From Thermoleophilia bacterium (lineage in GTDB: Bacteria; Actinomycetota; Thermoleophilia; Gaiellales; JAICJC01), in assembly GCA_025928435.1 (NCBI GenBank), contig JAICJM010000064.1:1-19114 (forward strand): DNA of 19,114 nt. The letters run 5' to 3'. The notes below the pieces were generated by a model. That model did not search any database, was not told the DNA's origin, and saw only the letters and a program-made list of their open reading frames with translations. Shown here piece by piece: positions 1-5,242 of the stretch (position 1 is its first letter; each line of letters begins with the position of its first letter). The position numbers were made by a program, and so were the translations under genes.

Positions 1-44
1 GGCAGCGTGAAGTCGGGCACGGGGTCGCCCGGTCGCGGTGTCAT
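1..44 (-). CDS. Peroxiredoxin (AhpC/TSA family), N-terminal fragment
   Basis: Only the first 14-15 codons lie inside the window; the gene runs off the left edge. The start reads M-T-P-R-P-G-D-P-V-P-D-F-T-L-P, and PGDxxPDFTLP is the usual opening of AhpC/TSA-type peroxiredoxins, thiol peroxidases that reduce peroxides in the cytoplasm. The peroxidatic cysteine is outside the window. A good ribosome site (GGAGG) lies upstream on the minus strand near 53-58. The ATG overlaps the stop of the preceding thioredoxin-fold gene as ATGA (41-44), so the two are probably translationally coupled and may work as a redox pair. The family call rests on a short N-terminus only. Confidence 0.7.
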   Translation of the reverse strand, partial: MTPRPGDPVPDFTL

Positions 45-379
45 GGCCGTCCCTCCTCGCCGGTCGTGATCAGACGCCGGAGCCCGTCGCGGAGCGCCCC
101 GGCGTCCGGGGTCGGAGAGTAGCGGCCGTCGGCAAGCTCGTAGACGCGGCAGGTGAGGCCGGTCGGCTCGTCCGGGGGCGGCGGCACCGGGTCCTCGCCG
201 TCCACCCGGATCGTCGGCGATCCGCAGAACCCGAGCTCGGCCGCCTCCGCCTCGCTGTCCACGTGGCGCAGGACGACCTCGGCGTCGGGATGGCCCACGT
301 CGGCCAGCGCCTCGCGCAGCTCGGCCAGCGCCTGCGGATGCGAGGGGCAGCCCTCCCAGTAGAGCAGCTCGATCGTCAT
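41..379 (-). CDS. Small thioredoxin-fold protein, single-cysteine type
   Basis: This 112-aa protein begins MTIELLYWEGCPSHPQAL, a thioredoxin-like first strand followed by the active-site loop. The loop is C-P-S-H (Cys11), not C-x-x-C, so the resolving cysteine is missing at the usual place. A segment G-F-C-G-S-P-T (Cys52) carries the cis-proline position of the fold, and a third cysteine lies near residue 77. A likely role is redox relay or a peroxidase partner; some relatives of this fold are recorded as selenoproteins, but here the codon is ordinary TGC. The start overlaps the stop of the GAF gene and the stop overlaps the start of the peroxiredoxin gene, both as ATGA, which places it inside a tight operon. 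The fold is fairly sure; the substrate is unknown. Confidence 0.75.
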   Translation of the reverse strand: MTIELLYWEGCPSHPQALAELREALADVGHPDAEVVLRHVDSEAEAAELGFCGSPTIRVDGEDPVPPPPDEPTGLTCRVYELADGRYSPTPDAGALRDGLRRLITTGEEGRP

Positions 380-1026
380 TCGGTCCCGGCCCGGGCGAGC
401 AGCGCGTCGAGGGCCGCGAGGAAGTCGGTGACCGCGCGGTCGTCGCCGAGCGTCTCCAGGCGCGCCGCGATCCGGGCCAGGGCCGTCAGCTCCTCGGCCT
501 CGCCCTCGAGCGCCGCCGCGGCCCTCCGGGCGCGGCGCAGGAGCGCGAGCGCCGCCGCCGCCTGGATGCCGAACAGGCCGAGCAGGTCGACCTCCTCGAT
601 GCGGAAGCGGGCGTCGGCGGGCCGGTCGAGCACCTCGAGCACGCCCAGCGCCTCCTCGCCGTGCAGGAGCGGGACGGCCATGATCCCCTTGGGCACGAAG
701 CCCGTCGACTGGGCCGTGTCGGCCGAGAAGCGGGGGTCGCTGGCCACGTCGGCCAGGACGAGCGGCTGGCGGGTGCCGAGCACCCACCCGGCGATGCCCG
801 TCCCGGACGGGAAGCGGCGGCCGACCAGGGTGCCCTCGCCCTCGCCGACCACGGCCTCGAAGACCAGCTCGTCGGCGGCCTCGTCCAGCAGCAGCACGCT
901 GGCCGCGCGGGCGTGGAAGATCGCGCGGGCCACCTCGACGATCGACCCGAGCAGGGCCCGGTGGGTGCCGTCGTCGGCGAGGGCACCGGCCGCGACGGCG
1001 TCCCGCAGGCGGCGTTCGTCAGCCAT
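376..1026 (-). CDS. GAF-domain protein
   Basis: This 216-aa protein has one GAF domain at about residues 20-165. It includes the typical V-G-R-R-F-P-S-G-T-G-I-A-G-W-V and later P-L-L-H-G-E-E-A-L-G-V-L-E-V-L segments, followed by an alanine/arginine-rich helical tail. GAF domains bind small molecules or redox cofactors; no output domain is visible. It may act as a stand-alone sensor or as a partner of the subtilase encoded just upstream. Its ATG lies inside the last codons of the subtilase gene (8-nt overlap) and its stop overlaps the thioredoxin-fold gene, so all are probably made together. A GGAG lies about 9 nt before the start. No cysteine or histidine pattern reveals a ligand. Confidence 0.85.
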   Translation of the reverse strand: MADERRLRDAVAAGALADDGTHRALLGSIVEVARAIFHARAASVLLLDEAADELVFEAVVGEGEGTLVGRRFPSGTGIAGWVLGTRQPLVLADVASDPRFSADTAQSTGFVPKGIMAVPLLHGEEALGVLEVLDRPADARFRIEEVDLLGLFGIQAAAALALLRRARRAAAALEGEAEELTALARIAARLETLGDDRAVTDFLAALDALLARAGTE

Positions 1027-1846
1027 CGGCCGGCTCCGCGTTCGCGGCGGTGAGCCCGAGCAGGGTCTTCACCTCGGCCGGCGTCAGATGCGGGTGCTTC
1101 GCCCGGATGAGGGCGCAGACGCCGGTGATGTGCGGAGTCGCGAAGCTGTTCCCGGTCGAGCGCATGCGGATGCCGCCCGTCCAGGCGACGCTCACGTCGA
1201 CGCCGCGGGCGAAGAACTCGACCGGCGGGTCGGGGTTGCGGTAGTAGGCCAGCGGGTCGTCGAGCTCGTGGCTCGCGACCGAGACCACCGACGAGAACCG
1301 CCAGGGGTAGCTCGCGACGGGCATGTTGTGGGCGGACGCGACGACGATGCTGCGCTGGAAATAGGCCGCGTCCGCGAGATCGTGCAGGGCCTCGCAGAAC
1401 TTGCGCTTCGTCGTCGAGAGGCTCATGTTGATGACGTCGTAGCCCTGTTCGATCGCCCAGCGCAGGCCCTCGACCAGCACGGGCCCGCTGCCGACGAAGC
1501 CCTCGCCGAGCACCCGCACGCTGGCGAGCTCGCACTCCGGGGCGATCTCCCGGATGATCCCCGCGCACGCGGTGCCGTGGCCGCACACGTCGCCGAGCGT
1601 GTCGGGCTCGATCACGACCTCGTCGTCGGCGATCGAGACGGCGACGGCGGTGTCGACGCGGCCGACGGCGGGATGGTCAGCCTCGATCCCGCTGTCGACG
1701 ATGCAGACCCGCGCGCCGCGCCCGGTCGATCCGCCCAGTGCCCAGTCGCGCGTGACCTGCGCCGGCCACGGCCGGGCGCCGGCCAAGGCCTGCACGGCCG
1801 TGCGGTCGACGGCGTAGGCGGGGAGATCCTCGGCGGGCTCGGTCAC
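1019..1846 (-). CDS. Intracellular subtilisin-like serine protease (family S8)
   Basis: This 275-aa protein carries the full S8 triad: Asp51 in V-C-I-V-D-S-G-I, His90 in G-H-G-T-A-C-A-G-I, and Ser234 in G-N-S-F-A-T-P-H. The oxyanion-hole Asn is Asn174 in A-S-A-H-N-M-P. The N-terminus (MTEPAEDLPAYAVDR) has no signal peptide or membrane segment, and there is no long pro-domain, so it should act in the cytoplasm. Secreted subtilisins normally carry both. The start is GTG at 1846, with no clear ribosome site but a TAGCAT hexamer 9 nt upstream. It is the first gene of an overlapping set with GAF, thioredoxin-fold and peroxiredoxin genes. The 48-aa DEPDVEAH gene lies 101 bp upstream on the same strand. 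It could be a regulatory protease or a peptide-maturing protease; the substrate is unknown. Confidence 0.92.
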   Translation of the reverse strand: MTEPAEDLPAYAVDRTAVQALAGARPWPAQVTRDWALGGSTGRGARVCIVDSGIEADHPAVGRVDTAVAVSIADDEVVIEPDTLGDVCGHGTACAGIIREIAPECELASVRVLGEGFVGSGPVLVEGLRWAIEQGYDVINMSLSTTKRKFCEALHDLADAAYFQRSIVVASAHNMPVASYPWRFSSVVSVASHELDDPLAYYRNPDPPVEFFARGVDVSVAWTGGIRMRSTGNSFATPHITGVCALIRAKHPHLTPAEVKTLLGLTAANAEPADG

Positions 1847-1855
1847 CAGCCCGCG

Positions 1856-1861
1856 ATGCTA
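1856..1861 (-). promoter_or_regulatory. -10-like hexamer before the subtilase gene
   Basis: On the minus strand TAGCAT ends 9 nt before the GTG start at 1846, with no Shine-Dalgarno sequence between. This geometry would put the transcript start within a few bases of the start codon. No convincing -35 was found. Confidence 0.35.
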
Positions 1862-1891
1862 GCGAACGGCCTACCCGGCCGCTTCGTGGCG

Positions 1892-1940
1892 GAGCCCGCG
1901 CCCGTGGCGCCGCCGAAGGCCGGCGGCGCCACTCGGGCTC
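1892..1940 (-). terminator. Strong hairpin after the 48-aa gene, possible terminator
   Basis: Perfect 12-bp arms (GTGGCGCCGCCG at 1904-1915 and its complement at 1921-1932) enclose a 5-nt loop. They are extended by outer 7-bp arms (GAGCCCG at 1892-1898, CGGGCTC at 1934-1940) across an asymmetric bulge. The hairpin begins 8 nt past the stop of the 48-aa gene and precedes the subtilase gene. No U-tract follows, so it could also be a processing or stabilising element. Confidence 0.5.
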
Positions 1941-1947
1941 GCCGCCG

Positions 1948-2094
1948 CTACCTCATCCGGTGCGCTTCGACGTCGGGCTCGTCGTCGTCCTTCGTGCCCT
2001 CGTCCTTCTCCGCATCGTCCGGATTGAGCTTGAACTTGTGAGCCTCGACGTCCGGCTCGTCGTTCCGCTTGGTGCGATCGCGCTCGTCTCCCAC
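1948..2094 (-). CDS. 48-aa acidic peptide with two DEPDVEAH motifs
   Basis: The start is GTG at 2094, chosen because a perfect AGGAGG lies 6-7 nt upstream. The 48-residue product is highly charged, with no cysteine and no membrane segment. It contains the octapeptide DEPDVEAH twice, at residues 12-19 and 38-45, with a basic or mixed residue after each copy (KFKLN, RMR); the second copy is at the extreme C-terminus. I do not recognise a named family. The repeated motif with a short variable tail resembles the layout of some multi-core peptide precursors, but no modifying enzyme is recognised nearby except the subtilase 101 bp downstream on the same strand. It could equally be a small charged stress or binding protein. 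The exact duplication and excellent ribosome site make this a real gene with good confidence; the function is unknown. Confidence 0.75.
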   Translation of the reverse strand: MGDERDRTKRNDEPDVEAHKFKLNPDDAEKDEGTKDDDEPDVEAHRMR

Positions 2095-2197
2095 GTTGAT
2101 CCTCCTGTACGGCCGGGGACGTTTCCCCACTGGACGGTGGCAGGAGCAGGAATCTTCCCACACTCTTTGCGATTCCGGTAGTCCCGGGCCCGGCCGG

Positions 2198-2203
2198 TAC
2201 AAT
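2198..2203 (+). promoter_or_regulatory. -10-like hexamer TACAAT before the MFS gene
   Basis: TACAAT, five of six matches to TATAAT, ends 10 nt before the ATG at 2214, and no ribosome site lies between. Transcription would start within a few bases of the ATG, so the mRNA should be essentially leaderless. No -35 with standard spacing is evident. Confidence 0.5.
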
Positions 2204-2213
2204 CGCCCACCCG

Positions 2214-3872
2214 ATGCGCGAGTCGCTCAAACCGCTGCGCGCCGTCCTCGCCAACCGCGCGCTGCGCCGCCTGCAGATCGCGTGGGCGGCGTCGATGGCC
2301 GGGTCGCTCGCGTTCCTGATCCCGCTGGCGGTTGTCTCCTACCACGAGGGCGGAGGCGCGACCGGCGTCGGCATCGTCATGCTCCTGCGGACGGGCGCCT
2401 GCGCCGTCTTTGCCCCCTTCACCTCGATCCTGGCCGACCGCGTGTCGCCGCGGCGAGTGATGATGGTGGCCGATCTCGTCCGGGCGGTCTTCATCGTGAT
2501 GCTGGCGCTCGTCGTGCACGCGAGCTCTGGGATCGGCGCCGTCTACGTCCTCGCGGTGTGCGTCTCGGTCGTGTCGACGGTCTTCCGCCCGGCGCAGGCG
2601 GCACTCATGCCGGCACTGGCTCGCACGCCGGCGGAGCTGACCGCGTCCAACGCTGTCGCGGTGACCATCGAGAGCGCGGCGCTCTTCGCCGGGCCCGGGA
2701 TCGGCGGCCTCACGCTGGCGGTGTCCGGGGCCGACACGAGCTTCGCCGTCTGCGCGGCGCTGCTGGTCGTCTCGGCCTGGCTGGTCGCGCTCGTCCCCGA
2801 GCCGCCGGTCGAGCCGGAGCCGGTCGGGAGGGAGGAGGGCGGCGAGGGCGCGCTCCGGGCGGCGACCGCAGGCTTCCGGGAGCTGGCGTCGACGCCGCTG
2901 CTCGCGACCGTCGTTGGGGTGTACGCGCTGCAGGCGCTGGTCGCCGGGGCGCTGGGAGTCTTCACCGTCGTCCTCGCGCTCCAGGTGCTGCACATCGGAA
3001 ACGCCGGCGTCGGATACCTGGAGGCTGCATTCGGCGTCGGGGGCATACTCGGCGGCGTCGGGGCGGCCGCGCTCGCCGGCGGGCGGCGGCTGGCGGCCGC
3101 GTTCGCGGCGGGCGTCCTCATCTGGGGCGTCGGTATCGCCCTCGTCGGCGTCTCGACGTCGACCGCGCTCGTGTGCGTGCTGCTGGCGGGCGTCGGAGCC
3201 GGTAACACGGTCGTCGACGTCGCGGCGATCACGCTCCTCCAGCGCTCGGCGCCCGCCGACGTGCTCGGGCGCGTGTTCGGCGTCCTCGAGGCCGTCATGC
3301 TGACCGCGCTCGGCGCCGGCTCGATCCTCGCGCCGGCTCTGATCTCGGTGCTCGGCATCCGGCCGGCGATCGTGGTCACGGGGCTCACGCTGCCGGTCGC
3401 CGTCGCGCTGACCGGCCGCTGGCTGGTGCAGCTCGACGCGCTCTCGCCCGAGCAGCGGGCGCACGTCCAGCTGCTGCGCCAGCTGACGGTCTTCGCGCCG
3501 CTCTCGCTGCCCGCGATCGAGCAGCTCGCGGCCCACGTCGAGCGGGTCGAGGTGCCGGAAGGGACGGTCGTCGTGCGTGAGGGCGACCCGGGCGACCAGT
3601 TCTACATCGTCGAGGAGGGCGCGCTCACGGTCACCGTCGGCGGCCAGGCGCGCACGCCGATCCTGGCCGGAGGGTTCTTCGGCGAGATCGCGCTGCTGCG
3701 GGAGACACCGCGCACTGCCACGGTGACGGCGACGGCGGACTGCCGCCTGCTGACGGTCGAGCGCGAGCACTTCCTCGCGGCCGTCACCGGCCACGCCGAG
3801 AGCGCCGCGGCGGCCGACCTCGTCGTCTCGCGCCGGCTGGCCGCGCTGCGGCCCGCCGTGACGACCGTCTAG
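2214..3872 (+). CDS. MFS transporter fused to a C-terminal cyclic-nucleotide-binding domain
   Basis: Residues 1-410 of this 552-aa protein form a major facilitator superfamily permease with about 10-12 hydrophobic segments. The motif A-like loop L-A-D-R-V-S-P-R-R lies after segment 2, and a charged central loop (about 200-220) separates the halves. Residues about 430-540 form a cNMP-binding (Crp-type) beta-roll: E-G-D-P-G-D-Q-F-Y-I-V, then F-F-G-E-I-A-L-L-R-E-T-P-R-T-A-T-V, the phosphate-binding cassette with its Glu and Arg. No DNA-binding helix follows, so the domain probably gates or tethers the transporter. The permease half resembles drug/metabolite exporters of the enterobactin/macrolide-efflux type. 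The start ATG follows a -10-like box by 10 nt. The stop shares CTAG with the convergent 84-aa gene. Substrate and ligand (cAMP or other) are unknown. Confidence 0.9.
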   Translation: MRESLKPLRAVLANRALRRLQIAWAASMAGSLAFLIPLAVVSYHEGGGATGVGIVMLLRTGACAVFAPFTSILADRVSPRRVMMVADLVRAVFIVMLALVVHASSGIGAVYVLAVCVSVVSTVFRPAQAALMPALARTPAELTASNAVAVTIESAALFAGPGIGGLTLAVSGADTSFAVCAALLVVSAWLVALVPEPPVEPEPVGREEGGEGALRAATAGFRELASTPLLATVVGVYALQALVAGALGVFTVVLALQVLHIGNAGVGYLEAAFGVGGILGGVGAAALAGGRRLAAAFAAGVLIWGVGIALVGVSTSTALVCVLLAGVGAGNTVVDVAAITLLQRSAPADVLGRVFGVLEAVMLTALGAGSILAPALISVLGIRPAIVVTGLTLPVAVALTGRWLVQLDALSPEQRAHVQLLRQLTVFAPLSLPAIEQLAAHVERVEVPEGTVVVREGDPGDQFYIVEEGALTVTVGGQARTPILAGGFFGEIALLRETPRTATVTATADCRLLTVEREHFLAAVTGHAESAAAADLVVSRRLAALRPAVTTV

Positions 3873-4123
3873 CGCTTCTTGTCCTCGGGCAGCCGGCGCA
3901 TGATGTGCGCGACCACGCTCGGCGAGAGGTCGTAGCCCTGCTCACGCAGGGCGGAGCCCGCGTCCGTCCGCAGCGCCTCGCGGAAGCCGTCGTCGCCGCG
4001 CGCCCGCGTCAGGATGTCGTCCAGCTCGGTGTTGAGGAAGGGCAGCTCCTGGGCAGCCCGCGTCCACTCCGCCGGGGCCGGCTGCAAGATCCCGATCAGC
4101 CGCCCGAGCTCATGCTCGTCCAT
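3869..4123 (-). CDS. 84-aa protein downstream of ECF sigma, Nif11/RiPP-leader-like C-terminal half
   Basis: The protein starts MDEHELGRLIGILQPAPAEW and contains W-T-R-A-A-Q-E-L-P at about 20-28. Its second half has D-D-G-F-R-E-A-L-R-T-D-A-G-S-A-L-R-E-Q-G-Y-D-L-S, resembling the F-R-x-A-L-x-x-D-P-x-x-A-L-x-x-x-G-Y-D-L pattern of Nif11-type and related peptide leaders. There is no glycine-glycine cleavage site, no cysteine-rich core and no membrane segment. It begins 2 nt after the ECF sigma stop, so the two are co-translated; it may modulate the sigma factor, although it lacks the zinc motif of classic anti-sigmas. It ends inside CTAG shared with the MFS gene. Real gene with good confidence; function unknown. 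Confidence 0.8.
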   Translation of the reverse strand: MDEHELGRLIGILQPAPAEWTRAAQELPFLNTELDDILTRARGDDGFREALRTDAGSALREQGYDLSPSVVAHIMRRLPEDKKR

Positions 4124-4125
4124 GC

Positions 4126-4695
4126 TCACATCCCCCCAGACGCTGCGCGCGCCGGATCTCTTCCGCCGATCTCCTTGCGCAGCCGGTCGAGGCAGCGGCT
4201 GATCCGGCTCGCGATGGTGCCGGGCGGCAGGTCGAGCTCGGCCGAGATCGTGCGGTAGGACTGGTCGCGGCAGAAGAAGCGGTCGAGGATGTCGGCGCAC
4301 CCGGCCGGCAGCCGCACGAGCGCCTGGCGCACCGCGAGGGCCAGGTCGAGGTCGGACAGCCGGTCGTCGAGCTCGGTCACCGTGTCGTCGGAGAGCTCCT
4401 CGGTGGGATGGGCGCGGCGCAGGTGGTCGGAGCACAGGTTGCGGGTCACCTGGGCGATCCAGCCGCGCAGCGCATCGTCGTCGCGCAGGGTCTCCAGCCG
4501 CTCGAACACGCGCGCGAACACGTCCTGGAAGACGTCCTCGGCGTCGCTCTCGGACAGGCGGTAGCCGCGCATGATGATCGCGTAGACATAGCGCGAGTAC
4601 TCCTCGACCAGATCGCGCCAGGCCTCGCGGTCGCCATGTCGGCACCGCTCGACGAGCGAGCCTGTGGCGAGCGCGGAGCGTGAAGGTGTGTCCAT
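4126..4695 (-). CDS. ECF-type RNA polymerase sigma factor
   Basis: This 189-aa protein has the two sigma domains of extracytoplasmic-function factors. Sigma2 is at about residues 20-95, with S-E-S-D-A-E-D-V-F-Q-D-V-F-A-R-V-F and the following L-R-G-W-I-A-Q-V-T-R-N-L-C-S-D-H-L-R-R. Sigma4 is at about 125-180, with L-P-A-G-C-A-D-I-L and the helix-turn-helix Y-R-T-I-S-A-E-L-D-L-P-P-G-T-I-A-S-R-I. The start ATG at 4695 has only GGGGAC directly before it; an open frame continues upstream but loses sigma homology. The next gene, 2 nt downstream, encodes the 84-aa protein rather than a recognisable zinc anti-sigma. ECF genes often control themselves, and the 286-bp divergent spacer upstream is where such a site would lie. 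The inducing signal is not visible. Confidence 0.93.
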   Translation of the reverse strand: MDTPSRSALATGSLVERCRHGDREAWRDLVEEYSRYVYAIIMRGYRLSESDAEDVFQDVFARVFERLETLRDDDALRGWIAQVTRNLCSDHLRRAHPTEELSDDTVTELDDRLSDLDLALAVRQALVRLPAGCADILDRFFCRDQSYRTISAELDLPPGTIASRISRCLDRLRKEIGGRDPARAASGGM

Positions 4696-4806
4696 GTCCC
4701 CGGGCGGATGGTCTCGCGTGGGGGGCGTGGGGTCAAGCCGCTGCCGATCGCGGTGCACGCGGAGCTGCGCGGCGCTTCGGATAGGTTTCACCTCGGGCGG
4801 GTACAC

Positions 4807-4834
4807 GGATCGCGAGAGGGATCCTTTGCGATCC
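4807..4834. promoter_or_regulatory. Inverted repeat in the divergent ECF / 86-aa spacer
   Basis: GGATCGC (4807-4813) and GCGATCC (4828-4834) are perfect 7-bp arms around a 14-nt centre that itself contains GGATCC. The spacer separates the ECF sigma gene from the divergent 86-aa gene, a natural operator position. TGAAACC on the minus strand (4784-4790) resembles an ECF-type -35, but I could not pair it with a -10. Confidence 0.35.
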
Positions 4835-4903
4835 AGACCCGGTTGGCGGACACATACCCTCCACTCTTGCGGTCGTGACCCGGCGGCGGGCCGTCTGTCG
4901 ACC

Positions 4904-4933
4904 TTGACACGATTCCTACATGTACCAGAAACT
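4904..4933 (+). promoter_or_regulatory. Possible sigma-70-type promoter for the 86-aa gene
   Basis: A perfect TTGACA -35 (4904-4909) is followed after 18 nt by GAAACT (4928-4933), a weak -10. Transcription would start near 4940, leaving a leader of about 40 nt with a good ribosome site (GAGGAG at 4970-4975) 6 nt before the ATG at 4982. Confidence 0.4.
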
Positions 4934-4981
4934 GGAAGAAACGCTGTTCGCCTCCGGGCGTCCGCAATCGAGGAGAGCACA

Positions 4982-5242
4982 ATGAACGTGATGTTCTGGC
5001 CCGGCAAGCGACTGGACGTTGCCGAAGAGGCCTGGCTGCGCGACCGAATCACAAGCCTTCAGCGCGCCGAGGATGCACGCGCCGGCGCGTGGGAGGCCGC
5101 GCGCAAGGAGCGGCTCTCGCTCGAGCGCTACCTGCCCGAGAACCTCGACGTCTGGACTCCCGATCAGCTCGAAAGCGGCGCGCACATCGGCCCATGGTGC
5201 GAAATGCCGCCGGCCACGGTCTCGGTCACCCCGGGGTCATGA
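4982..5242 (+). CDS. 86-aa hypothetical protein
   Basis: The start is fixed by a strong GAGGAG ribosome site 6 nt upstream. The product begins MNVMFWPGKRLDVAEEAWL, followed by a long charged amphipathic helix (about 12-52) rich in Arg, Glu and Ala, then a Pro/Trp-containing tail with one cysteine. There is no signal peptide or membrane span. I do not recognise the family. It is transcribed away from the ECF sigma gene and may belong to that regulon, which is inference from position only. Its TGA overlaps the stop of the convergent HhH/SHOCT gene within TCATGA. A perfect 18-bp hairpin starting 43 nt past its stop may terminate its transcript. Confidence 0.7.
   Translation: MNVMFWPGKRLDVAEEAWLRDRITSLQRAEDARAGAWEAARKERLSLERYLPENLDVWTPDQLESGAHIGPWCEMPPATVSVTPGS

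Noticed and set aside
38..2041. Long plus-strand open frame opposite the subtilase/GAF operon
   Set aside because: It is antisense to genes with clear catalytic motifs, has Arg/Ala-rich composition and no recognisable domain; long open antisense frames are expected in such GC-rich coding DNA.
1953..3794. 613-codon minus-strand open frame across the MFS gene
   Set aside because: Antisense shadow rich in Arg, Asp and Glu. Only its last 48 codons' region matters, and there the DEPDVEAH gene uses a different frame with its own ribosome site.
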